The notes under the pieces were generated by a model, which was not told the origin of the DNA, searched no databases, and was given only the letters and a program-made list of their open reading frames with translations. A program made the position numbers and the translations under genes. Below, piece by piece: positions 28,263 to 36,487 of a DNA stretch of 64,000 bases; within the stretch, counting starts at the first letter, position 1, and each line of letters begins with the position of its first letter. The DNA is from Parabacteroides chongii (GTDB lineage Bacteria > Bacteroidota > Bacteroidia > Bacteroidales > Tannerellaceae), in assembly GCF_029581355.1 (NCBI RefSeq), contig NZ_CP120849.1:3380501-3444500 (forward strand), written 5' to 3'.

Positions 28263-31200
28263 TTAAAAACCAACTTTAAGACCGATTGATATTTTGCGAA
28301 CGTTAGAGTAAAGTCCGCCGCGTGAGTTGCTTGGTGCCGATTCCGGGTCGAGTGTTGTCATACCGGTAATAGTAAATAGGTTTTCACCTGTCAGGAAGAT
28401 CTTTACACGATCCAGATTCACCTTGCTCAACAGGGCTTTCGGAACATTGTAACCAATCGTCAGGTTCTTTAGACGTACGTAAGAAGCATCTTCCAGCCAG
28501 TAGGACGAGAACTCGTAGTTTGTCTGGTCGGCAATCGTGATACGTGGATAAGAAGCATCGTGGTTAGTCGGTGTCCAACGATCCAGATGGCGTTCCAATA
28601 CTTTACCACCATTGAAGAAAGCATAAGCTGCTTCACCATTTACGTATGCATCCACATCGAATGCACCCTGGAAGAAGAAAGATAAGTCGAAATCTTTGTA
28701 ATACAGGTTCGCGCCTAAACCGGCTGTCCAGCTCGGGAACTCTTTACCGATAACGGTACGGTCGTTGGCAGCATCGATTTTGCCGTCTCCATTCAAATCC
28801 TTGTATTTGATGTCACCCAACTTTTCTGTTCCCAAACGTTTCGGACCCTTCAGGTCTTCTTCTGTATTATAGAAACCATCAGCTACATATCCGTAGTAAG
28901 AACCGATAGGATGACCTTCCAGGAACCAGAAATTGCCACGTCCGTCGCCAGGTTCTTTACCTTCCGTACCTTTCAAGTCAGTCAGCTCATTATGAACATA
29001 CGCAACGTTGAAATTGATGTCGTAACGGAAATCTTTGCTGACTGTATTGTTGTGGAAGATGTTCAAGTCAAAACCTGTGTTTTGAACTTGTCCGGCATTC
29101 TGACGCGGAGCATCCATACCTAAAACACCCTGCACCGGCAGATACAGCAACATGTCATTGGTTGTCTTTTTATAACCGGCCAGTTCGAATCCGACTTTAT
29201 TATTCAGGAAAGAGGCTTCGATAGCACCTTCAATACTGTTTACAGTCGCCCATTTCAAATCGGTGTTTGCATAACGGCTTTCGTAAGCAGTTGAATAGAG
29301 CGTATTGTTAAACATATAGCTTTCGTATGCATACGAAGGGATGTATAGGTAAGCTTCGCTTTCGCTCAACTCCTCATTACCGGTTTGTCCCCATCCGGCA
29401 CGCAGTTTCAAGTTGCTCAACCAAGTAATATCTGCATTCTTCATAAATTCTTCTTCTGTAATTCTCCAACCCACAGATACAGCCGGGAAAGCCCCCCAAC
29501 GATTGTCTGAAGAGAAGCGAGAAGAACCGTCGATACGCACATTAGCTTCAAGCAGATATTTATCGGCAAAGCCATATTGAGCGCGGGCGAAATAAGAACG
29601 GTGAGCTATTTCATATCTGGATTCTTTATTGGTTTGAGAAGAGGCATCCAATGTGCTGAGTGACTCCTGCAACTCATTATTGCCACCGCCTTTACGTTCT
29701 GCTTCCAGATGTTTGTAACGGTAATCGATCTGTTCGAAACCACCTAACAATCCTAAATCATGCTTGCCCCATGTTTCGTTGTAGTTGATCAATACCTGTG
29801 TAGTGTACCAGTTCCACCAAGTCTGTTTTTCGAATGCTTCACGCAGATTAGCACCACTATTTCCATATTCGACTTGTGCTTTGAATCCTTCTTCACTTCT
29901 TTCGTCATTACGTACGGAGAATAAGGCTTTTGCTGTCAAATTAGGCAATATATTTACCTGTCCATACAACGTTCCGTTTGCCTGTTGATCCATGGTTCTT
30001 CTGAATCCGTCGCGTCCTAACAAGGCTACGGGATTGTCTTTACCATGATACAGGAAGTCGCCGTTTTCATCGCGGACACCTTCTATTGGCGTTGCACGAT
30101 TGGTAAATTGTGTCATGCTTGCCACAGTGTTCCAACCATCCATCAGAGTTCCTCTGTAGCCAGATACGTTCAAACCGGCAGAGAACCATTTGTTGATCTG
30201 TGAATCAATGCTTGTACGGGCATTGAAACGTTTATAGTCGTTCGCATCGATCAAACCGTTCTGTTGTGTGTAACCGACAGAAGCGCTGTAACTGGTCTTT
30301 TCAGAACCACCGCTGATTGAAAGGTGATGCATGGTTTCAATCGCATTCTTATTCATAGTTTCTTCATACCAGTCGGTATTGGGATGACCGTAAGGATCGG
30401 TACCATTGCGGTACAGTTCGATATCGTTGTCTGAGAAACGAACCGGGTTATTGGGGTTATCATTCAGGGTTGCTTCATTATATAATATAGCATAATCAGC
30501 AGAGCCCAGGAATTTAGGACGCATTGTTGGAGTAGACCAACCCACACTTCCTGAATAGTTTACGCGTGTGCGGTCTCCTTTTTTACCCTTTTTAGTTGTA
30601 ATCAAGATAACACCGTTGGCAGCCTGTACACCATAGATAGCGGCTGAAGAAGCATCTTTCAATACAGAAAGCGTTTCAATATCAGACGGGTCGATTGTAT
30701 TCATACTACCCGGCACACCGTCAACGATTACCAGTGGGCTGGCTGCATTCACAGAGTTCTTACCGCGGATTGTAATCGTACCAGTCTGGCTACCCGGACG
30801 TCCGGAACTTTGAATACTGGTAACACCCGGCATCTGTCCGGCCAATGCTGCCGATACACTGGATACGGGTCTTGATTCCAATGCTTCAGCTTTAACTGTA
30901 GATACGGAACCGGTCAGGTTGACTTTCTTTTGTACACCGTAACCTACTACAACCACTTCATCGAGTGCTTGTGAATCTTCTTTCAGAACGATTTTTCCAT
31001 TTGCCGCTTCCGAGGCTTTAATTTCAAGTGTTTTGAAACCAATACTACTGATGACCAGAATGTCGTTAGGATTAGCATCTAAGGTGAATTTACCATCCAG
31101 ATCTGTAACTGTTCCGTTTGTCGTACCTTTCACGACAACGTTGGCGCCGATAAGTGGCTCATTCAAACCACCGTCAAAGACTACTCCACTTATGGCTTTT

Positions 31201-31328
31201 GTCTGTTGTGTAATAGATACTTCTGTTGCGTTGGCGTACAAGGCAGAAGTGGTTACCGAAACAGGAAAAGCAAGTGCAATTAAAAGCAAAGGGAATCTGT
31301 TTTGCTTCAAAAAAGACCTGTAATTCAT
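28263..31328 (-). CDS. SusC/RagA-family TonB-linked outer-membrane transporter
   Basis: A 1021-residue transporter. It has a signal peptide (about 1-35), a carboxypeptidase-D-like regulatory domain (about 45-118, AISGVVFDGGLNEPLIGANV), the conserved SusC start EALDEVVVVGYGVQKKVNLT at about 120, the plug (to about 235, PLVIVDGVPGSMNTIDPSDIE), and a 22-strand-type barrel ending SIGLKVGF. It imports oligosaccharides with TonB energy through a SusD lid. Immediately upstream (31375-31604) is a probable invertible promoter, read here with the promoter facing away, so expression is likely phase-variable. No HTCS or ECF sigma gene lies next to it in the window. Confidence 0.96.
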   Translation of the reverse strand: MNYRSFLKQNRFPLLLIALAFPVSVTTSALYANATEVSITQQTKAISGVVFDGGLNEPLIGANVVVKGTTNGTVTDLDGKFTLDANPNDILVISSIGFKTLEIKASEAANGKIVLKEDSQALDEVVVVGYGVQKKVNLTGSVSTVKAEALESRPVSSVSAALAGQMPGVTSIQSSGRPGSQTGTITIRGKNSVNAASPLVIVDGVPGSMNTIDPSDIETLSVLKDASSAAIYGVQAANGVILITTKKGKKGDRTRVNYSGSVGWSTPTMRPKFLGSADYAILYNEATLNDNPNNPVRFSDNDIELYRNGTDPYGHPNTDWYEETMNKNAIETMHHLSISGGSEKTSYSASVGYTQQNGLIDANDYKRFNARTSIDSQINKWFSAGLNVSGYRGTLMDGWNTVASMTQFTNRATPIEGVRDENGDFLYHGKDNPVALLGRDGFRRTMDQQANGTLYGQVNILPNLTAKALFSVRNDERSEEGFKAQVEYGNSGANLREAFEKQTWWNWYTTQVLINYNETWGKHDLGLLGGFEQIDYRYKHLEAERKGGGNNELQESLSTLDASSQTNKESRYEIAHRSYFARAQYGFADKYLLEANVRIDGSSRFSSDNRWGAFPAVSVGWRITEEEFMKNADITWLSNLKLRAGWGQTGNEELSESEAYLYIPSYAYESYMFNNTLYSTAYESRYANTDLKWATVNSIEGAIEASFLNNKVGFELAGYKKTTNDMLLYLPVQGVLGMDAPRQNAGQVQNTGFDLNIFHNNTVSKDFRYDINFNVAYVHNELTDLKGTEGKEPGDGRGNFWFLEGHPIGSYYGYVADGFYNTEEDLKGPKRLGTEKLGDIKYKDLNGDGKIDAANDRTVIGKEFPSWTAGLGANLYYKDFDLSFFFQGAFDVDAYVNGEAAYAFFNGGKVLERHLDRWTPTNHDASYPRITIADQTNYEFSSYWLEDASYVRLKNLTIGYNVPKALLSKVNLDRVKIFLTGENLFTITGMTTLDPESAPSNSRGGLYSNVRKISIGLKVGF

Positions 31329-31374
31329 GCGTTTTTTAATTATGATTAATATTAATACTGCGTAATTAGTATGG

Positions 31375-31604
31375 AGTTCCTGCAGAACTATATCCTTTAT
31401 GTATTGGTTAAATTATTGTTATTTAGTGGTTTAATGTTTTTGGTACGTTCTTTAGTTAAAGCAGGTTAAGTTAAATGATGCGTGGTTATTTAACGTTTGA
31501 ATATGTTTTTCTGAAGAAAGAATCTAAATTTTAAATATTTATAGCATATATATTAAAAAAGCGCTATATTTGCAACGTAATTATTAAATAGTTCTGCAGG
31601 AACT
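31375..31604. promoter_or_regulatory. Candidate invertible (phase-variable) promoter region of susC
   Basis: AGTTCCTGCAGAACT (31375-31389) and its exact reverse complement AGTTCTGCAGGAACT (31590-31604) flank 200 bp. Each has the form AGTTC-N5-GAACT. I recall this consensus for one class of B. fragilis invertible promoters in front of SusC/RagA genes; it is not checked here. The only TAnnTTTG box, TATATTTG at 31565-31572, points toward the right, away from susC (minus strand, start 31328). No box facing susC is seen between 31329 and 31845. Inversion would put it about 80 bp before the susC start. The repeats start 47 bp from the susC ATG. A 7-bp stem, GTTAAAT/ATTTAAC, lies inside (31470-31494). 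Confidence 0.8.
31565..31572 (+). promoter_or_regulatory. -7 promoter box inside the susC invertible segment, now facing right
   Basis: TATATTTG matches TAnnTTTG. In this orientation it directs transcription toward the ABC-F gene, 18 bp from the right inverted repeat. Confidence 0.65.
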
Positions 31605-31710
31605 AAGTCAATTACTGGACTTCCTTTTTATTTCTCGTCGATTTGAAAAAACAATAGTATTTCAAAACATCCGATTATCAAAATGTCACTAGCATGCCAT
31701 GTATTTGAGA

Positions 31711-31754
31711 TTAATATACCGAGTAATTTGAATTAGTATACCGGGTAATATATT
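31711..31754. repeat. Two 22-bp direct repeats (TTARTATACCGRGTAAT)
   Basis: TTAATATACCGAGTAAT at 31711 and TTAGTATACCGGGTAAT at 31733 begin exactly 22 bp apart, so they face the same side of the helix. They lie between the invertible segment and the ABC-F promoter, as a regulator-binding site might. Confidence 0.6.
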
Positions 31755-31816
31755 TTAACAAATCAATTTGAGGAAAAGAGCATTGATTGGTTAACATATT
31801 GTCAAAATAGAAATTG

Positions 31817-31824
31817 TATCTTTG
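31817..31824 (+). promoter_or_regulatory. -7 promoter box for the ABC-F gene
   Basis: TATCTTTG matches TAnnTTTG, 22 bp before the ATG at 31846. Confidence 0.75.
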
Positions 31825-31845
31825 TGCCCGTAATACAAAATAAAT

Positions 31846-33792
31846 ATGATTTCGGTTGAAGGACTAACAGTTGAGTTTGGCGGATTTACGCTTTTTGATG
31901 ACGTATCGTTTGTAGTAAATAAGAAAGATCGTATCGCGCTGGTCGGAAAGAACGGGGCGGGGAAATCTACGATGTTGAAGATTTTTGCAGGTTTGCAAAC
32001 TCCGACATCCGGTACGGTGAGTGTTCCTAAAGAAACAACGATCGGTTATTTGCCACAGCAGATGCAGTTGACAGATAGCCGTACGGTTCGCGAAGAAGCG
32101 GAACAGGCTTTTGGTCATATTCAGGAAATGGAAAAAGAGATCGAACGGCTGAATATGGAACTGGCTGAACGGACCGATTATGAGACTGAATCATATCAAA
32201 AACTGATAGATAAAGTAACGCATCTTTCCGAACATTTTCAGCTGATGGGAGGAAGCAACTATCATGCGGAACTGGAGCGGACATTGATCGGGTTGGGATT
32301 TAAGCGTACTGACTTCGACCGTCCGACATCCGAATTTAGCGGTGGATGGCGTATGCGTATCGAGTTGGCGAAATTATTGCTTCGTCGGCCGGATGTCTTG
32401 TTGCTCGATGAGCCGACCAACCACCTGGATATTGAATCTATCCAATGGTTGGAGAATTTTATAGCTACCCGTGCCAATGCGGTGATCCTGGTTTCACACG
32501 ACCGTGCCTTTATCGATAACACAACTTTCCGGACGATCGAGATCGAACTGGGAAGCATCTACGATTATAAAGTCAAATATTCAGAATACGTGGAGCTCCG
32601 TAAGGAACGCCGCGAACAACAGCTTCGTGCTTTTGAGAACCAGCAGAAGAAACTGGCAGATACGGAAGCCTTTATTGAACGGTTTCGCTACAAGGCTACA
32701 AAATCCGTTCAGGTACAGTCGCGTATCAAGCAGTTGGAAAAGGTAGAACGTATCGAAGTCGATGAGGTCGATACGGCGATGTTAAGCCTGAAGTTCCCGC
32801 CTGCTCCCCGGTCAGGTTCTTATCCGGTAATCATGGAGAATGTGGCAAAACGCTACGGTGATCATCTGATATTTAAAGATGTGACATTGACTATAAACAG
32901 AGGGGACAAGGTTGCTTTCGTCGGTAAGAACGGAGAAGGTAAATCTACGCTTGTGAAATGTATCATGGATCAGATCGACTATGAGGGTAAGTTGCAGTTG
33001 GGACATAATGTGAAGATCGGTTACTTTGCACAGAACCAGGCACAGTTGCTGGACGATAACCTGACGGTATTCGATACGATTGACTATGTGGCAGAAGGAG
33101 ATATACGTACGAAGATTCGCGATATACTCGGGGCTTTCATGTTCGGTGGTGAAGCATCTGATAAGAAAGTGAAGGTATTGTCCGGTGGAGAGCGGAGTCG
33201 TTTGGCTATGATCCGTCTTTTGCTGGAACCTGTCAATCTCCTGATTCTCGATGAGCCGACCAACCATTTGGATATGCGTTCGAAAGATGTGTTGAAGGAT
33301 GCACTGCGTGAGTTCGACGGGACTGTGATCGTCGTTTCCCATGACCGTGAATTTCTGGATGGCCTGGTAGATAAGGTTTATGAATTCGGAAACCAGCGTG
33401 TCGTAGAACATCTGGGCGGCATCTACGAGTTCCTGGAAAGAAAGAAGATGGATAGCTTGCGTGAACTGGAACGCACAGCACAGGTTGCTTCTTCTACAGC
33501 GGATACGGAAGCCCAGCCTACGCAGAACAAGTTATCGTATGAAGCCCGTAAGGAGCAGAGTAAAGCGATCAAGAAAGTAGAAAAGGCTGTCGCTGAAGCC
33601 GAAAATAAAATAACTGAACTGGAAAACTCCATTGCTGCTATCGAAGCCAGGCTGGCTACTCCGGAAGGTGCATCCGATAGCTCTTTATATAATGATTATT
33701 CTTCATTGAAGAAAGAGTTGTCCGACACGATGGATACATGGACAGAGTTGACCATAGAGTTGGAAGAATTGAATGAGAAAGCGTCCCGGTAA
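31846..33792 (+). CDS. ABC-F family ATPase (translation-associated, Uup/YheS-like)
   Basis: A 648-residue cytosolic protein with two ABC domains and no membrane part. Walker A motifs GKNGAGKST (about residue 36) and GKNGEGKST (about 363), signatures FSGGWRMR and LSGGERSRL, and two LLLDEPTNHLD/LILDEPTNHLD Walker B lines are all present. Between the domains lies the charged P-site tRNA interaction linker (about 240-310, RKERREQQLRAFENQQKKLADT), and a C-terminal coiled coil (about 555-648) as in Uup. ABC-F proteins act on the ribosome, resolving stalls or giving antibiotic protection. It has its own promoter and a terminator after the stop. No resistance role is implied by sequence. Confidence 0.95.
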   Translation: MISVEGLTVEFGGFTLFDDVSFVVNKKDRIALVGKNGAGKSTMLKIFAGLQTPTSGTVSVPKETTIGYLPQQMQLTDSRTVREEAEQAFGHIQEMEKEIERLNMELAERTDYETESYQKLIDKVTHLSEHFQLMGGSNYHAELERTLIGLGFKRTDFDRPTSEFSGGWRMRIELAKLLLRRPDVLLLDEPTNHLDIESIQWLENFIATRANAVILVSHDRAFIDNTTFRTIEIELGSIYDYKVKYSEYVELRKERREQQLRAFENQQKKLADTEAFIERFRYKATKSVQVQSRIKQLEKVERIEVDEVDTAMLSLKFPPAPRSGSYPVIMENVAKRYGDHLIFKDVTLTINRGDKVAFVGKNGEGKSTLVKCIMDQIDYEGKLQLGHNVKIGYFAQNQAQLLDDNLTVFDTIDYVAEGDIRTKIRDILGAFMFGGEASDKKVKVLSGGERSRLAMIRLLLEPVNLLILDEPTNHLDMRSKDVLKDALREFDGTVIVVSHDREFLDGLVDKVYEFGNQRVVEHLGGIYEFLERKKMDSLRELERTAQVASSTADTEAQPTQNKLSYEARKEQSKAIKKVEKAVAEAENKITELENSIAAIEARLATPEGASDSSLYNDYSSLKKELSDTMDTWTELTIELEELNEKASR

Positions 33793-33810
33793 TCCGGTGG
33801 CGCTTTTTTT
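33778..33810 (+). terminator. Terminator after the ABC-F gene
   Basis: AAAGCG..CCGG and CCGG..CGCTTT pair around TAAT, followed by eight T. The stem overlaps the last codons. Confidence 0.85.
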
Positions 33811-33855
33811 TGAAATATATTGATTAAAGAGGGATAGCATTAAATAAAAAGTATT

Positions 33856-33863
33856 TACTTTTG
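33856..33863 (+). promoter_or_regulatory. -7 promoter box for the nagA pair
   Basis: TACTTTTG matches TAnnTTTG, with about 85 bp of leader before the ATG at 33948. Confidence 0.65.
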
Positions 33864-33947
33864 TCAGTGGCAAACTTTGGCTTATTATACCATGAGTTAG
33901 AGCCGATCGATAAATAACAAACGCCTAATTTATATAGACAAAATATT

Positions 33948-35114
33948 ATGCTGACTCAAATTATTAACGGTCGTATCCTGACACCACAGGGCTGGATGAA
34001 AGATGGCTCTGTTCTGATTAGCGATAACAAGATTCTGGAAGTGACTAACTGTGACCTGGCCATAGTTGGTGCAAACCTGATTGACGCCAAGGGAATGTAT
34101 ATCGTTCCCGGTGGAGTGGAAATCCATGTTCACGGTGGTGGTGGACGTGACTTTATGGAAGGAACGGAAGAGGCATTCCGTGCTGCTGTAGCAACTCACA
34201 TGCAACACGGGACTACCAGTATATTCCCCACATTATCTTCTTCAACAATCCCGATGATCCGTGAAGCGGCAGCTACAACCGAAAAGCTGATGGCTGAAAA
34301 AGACAGTCCTGTTCTGGGGCTGCATCTGGAAGGGCATTACTTCAATATGAAGATGGCGGGTGGTCAGCTTCCGGAAAATATCAAGAATCCGGATCCGGAG
34401 GAATACATCCCTCTTCTGGAAGAAACGAATTGTATCAAGCGCTGGGATGCTGCACCGGAATTACCGGGAGCTATGCAGTTCGGTAAATATATCACTTCTA
34501 AAGGCGTACTGGCTGCTGTCGGTCATACACAGGCTGAGTATGAAGATATCCAAACTGCTTACGAAGCCGGCTATACGCATGCTACACATTTCTATAACGC
34601 AATGCCCGGTTTTCATAAACGTCGGGAGTATAAATATGAAGGTACAGTAGAAAGTATCTATCTGATCGACGATATGACAGTGGAAGTGGTGGCTGACGGT
34701 ATTCATGTTCCTCCGACGATCCTCCGCCTGGTATATAAAGTGAAAGGTGTGGAACGTACTTGTTTGATCACGGATGCACTGGCTTGTGCGGCAAGTGACA
34801 GCCAGGTGGCTTTCGATCCGCGTGTAATTATTGAAGACGGAGTTTGTAAACTGGCTGACCGTTCGGCGCTGGCCGGTAGTGTAGCTACTATGGACCGTTT
34901 GATCCGTACTGTAGTGCAGAAAGCTGAAATTCCTTTGGAGGATGCTGTTCGTATGGCTTCTGAAACGCCTGCCCGTATCATGGGGGTTTACGATCGGAAA
35001 GGTTCTTTGCAACGTGGTAAGGATGCCGACCTGATGGTATTGGACAAAGACTTGAATGTACGTGCCGTTTGGGCAATGGGTAAATTGGTTGAAGGAACGA
35101 ATAAACTGTTTTGA
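33948..35114 (+). CDS. nagA: N-acetylglucosamine-6-phosphate deacetylase, copy 1
   Basis: A 388-residue amidohydrolase-family enzyme that should convert GlcNAc-6-phosphate to glucosamine-6-phosphate. It has the amidohydrolase HVH motif in GVEIHVHGGGG, a Glu ligand in GLHLEGHYFNMKMAG, His in VGHTQAEYED and THATHFYNAMPGFHKR, and the catalytic Asp in LITDALAC. The block LEGHYF differs from the usual LEGPY/W by Pro to His. The metal ligands seem intact. It overlaps or abuts copy 2 (2-bp gap between stop and the next ATG), so the two are cotranscribed. The pair sits just upstream of a NagB-like gene. Confidence 0.92.
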   Translation: MLTQIINGRILTPQGWMKDGSVLISDNKILEVTNCDLAIVGANLIDAKGMYIVPGGVEIHVHGGGGRDFMEGTEEAFRAAVATHMQHGTTSIFPTLSSSTIPMIREAAATTEKLMAEKDSPVLGLHLEGHYFNMKMAGGQLPENIKNPDPEEYIPLLEETNCIKRWDAAPELPGAMQFGKYITSKGVLAAVGHTQAEYEDIQTAYEAGYTHATHFYNAMPGFHKRREYKYEGTVESIYLIDDMTVEVVADGIHVPPTILRLVYKVKGVERTCLITDALACAASDSQVAFDPRVIIEDGVCKLADRSALAGSVATMDRLIRTVVQKAEIPLEDAVRMASETPARIMGVYDRKGSLQRGKDADLMVLDKDLNVRAVWAMGKLVEGTNKLF

Positions 35115-35116
35115 TT

Positions 35117-36283
35117 ATGCTGACACAAATAATAAACGGACAGATACTGACACCGCAAGGCTGGTTAAAAGACGGTTCAGTCCTGATCAGTGATGGTAAA
35201 ATACTGGAAGTAACAAATAGCGACCTGGCTGTGATAGGGGCTACTGTGGTGGATGCTAAAGGTATGTATATTATTCCGGGTTTCGTTGCTATGAATATAC
35301 ATGGTGGCGGTGGATATGATTTTAAAGAATGTACGGAAGAAGCTTTCAACGGGGCAGTGAACGCCCACATGAAATATGGTGCAACTTCTATTTTTCCGAC
35401 GTTGTCTCCGCTCCCAATGACAGAAATTCAGAAAGCTGTAGCCTTATGTGAAAGCGTAATGGCTAAAAAAAACAGTCCTGTTATGGGATTGCAACTGGAA
35501 GGACCGTACCTGAATCCGAAGATGGCGGGTAGCTTATTGACGGATGCGTTGAAAAATCCGGATCCGGATGAATATAAATCATTACTGGAAAGTACGACTT
35601 GCATTAAACGTTGGGATGCGAGTCCTGAATTGCCGGGGGCATTGGATTTTGCCCGTTATGTCCGTTCAAAAGGTCTTTTGGCAGCCGTATCTCATACGGA
35701 AGCTGAATTTGACGATATTAAAGCGGCTTATGAAGCAGGTTTCACTCATGCGGCCCATTTCTATAATGCGATGCCCGGTTTCCACAAGCGTCGTGAATAT
35801 AAATATGAAGGAACGGTAGAAAGTGTATTCCTGGAAGATGACATGACGGTAGAAGTGATAGCCGATGGTCGCCACTTGCCTTCAACGATCTTGCGTCTGG
35901 TTTATAAGTTGAAAGGTGTGGAACGTACTTGTTTGTCTACCGATGCATTGGCTTATGCTGCTAACGAAGGAAAGCCGGTAGATGATCCCCGTATCATCAT
36001 AGAAGACGGCGTTTGTAAGTTGGCCGACCATTCTTCATTGGTAGGAAGTATTGCCACGATGGATGTTCTGGTTCGTACGATGGCGCAAAAAGCCGGAGTA
36101 CCTTTGGCTGACGCAGTCCGTATGGCTTCCGAAACCCCTGCCCGCCTGATGGGTGTAGACGATCGTAAGGGTTCTTTGCAGCGTGGTAAAGATGCCGATA
36201 TTGTTATTCTGGACCGTAAGTTGAATGTCCGCTCTGTTTGGTCGATGGGAGATTTGGTGGAAGGAACGAATACGCTGGCATAA
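35117..36283 (+). CDS. nagA: N-acetylglucosamine-6-phosphate deacetylase paralogue, copy 2
   Basis: A 388-residue paralogue clearly similar to copy 1 throughout (LTQIINGxILTPQGWxKDGSVLIS at both N-termini), so the pair arose by tandem duplication. It keeps LEGPYLNPKMAG, VSHTEAEFDD, THAAHFYNAMPGFHKR and LSTDALAY. But where copy 1 has GVEIHVHGGGG, this copy reads FVAMNIHGGGG, losing the first His of the HxH pair. E. coli NagA also lacks HxH and binds one metal, so activity may persist. The start at 35117 (MLTQ) fits; a TTG 6 bp earlier is less likely. A terminator follows. Confidence 0.9.
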   Translation: MLTQIINGQILTPQGWLKDGSVLISDGKILEVTNSDLAVIGATVVDAKGMYIIPGFVAMNIHGGGGYDFKECTEEAFNGAVNAHMKYGATSIFPTLSPLPMTEIQKAVALCESVMAKKNSPVMGLQLEGPYLNPKMAGSLLTDALKNPDPDEYKSLLESTTCIKRWDASPELPGALDFARYVRSKGLLAAVSHTEAEFDDIKAAYEAGFTHAAHFYNAMPGFHKRREYKYEGTVESVFLEDDMTVEVIADGRHLPSTILRLVYKLKGVERTCLSTDALAYAANEGKPVDDPRIIIEDGVCKLADHSSLVGSIATMDVLVRTMAQKAGVPLADAVRMASETPARLMGVDDRKGSLQRGKDADIVILDRKLNVRSVWSMGDLVEGTNTLA

Positions 36284-36295
36284 TAGGAGTTTTTT

Positions 36296-36361
36296 TTCTT
36301 CCGAATGAAACTTTAGTTTCTTCCGAATGAAATGGAAATTTCTCTCGGAAGGAACTAAAGT
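36296..36361. repeat. Three 22-bp tandem units after nagA copy 2
   Basis: Units begin at 36296, 36318 and 36340. The first two start TTCTTCCGAATGAAA and the third is TTCTCTCGGAAGGAACTAAA. The third pairs with the first to make the terminator stem. Confidence 0.65.
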
Positions 36362-36373
36362 TTTTCTTTTTTT
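36308..36373 (+). terminator. Terminator after nagA copy 2
   Basis: AAACTTTAGTTTCTTCCGA pairs with its near-complement ending at 36363 (one mismatch), followed by a T-rich run. Confidence 0.85.
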
Positions 36374-36440
36374 ATACCAACCTATAGGTAAATAGATATT
36401 TTTGATAGGGTTCTTTAATCTTTATTTGACGAAGAATTGT

Positions 36441-36448
36441 TATATTTG
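36441..36448 (+). promoter_or_regulatory. -7 promoter box for the NagB-LmbE gene
   Basis: TATATTTG matches TAnnTTTG, 40 bp before the ATG at 36488. Confidence 0.7.
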
Positions 36449-36487
36449 TAATTCAAGTAAAAAAGTTGTACTAAATCGTAATTAAAC

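Noticed and set aside
31846..33792. Antibiotic-resistance ABC-F determinant
   Set aside because: The sequence shows only the general ABC-F architecture; nothing specific to resistance subfamilies, and no mobile context.
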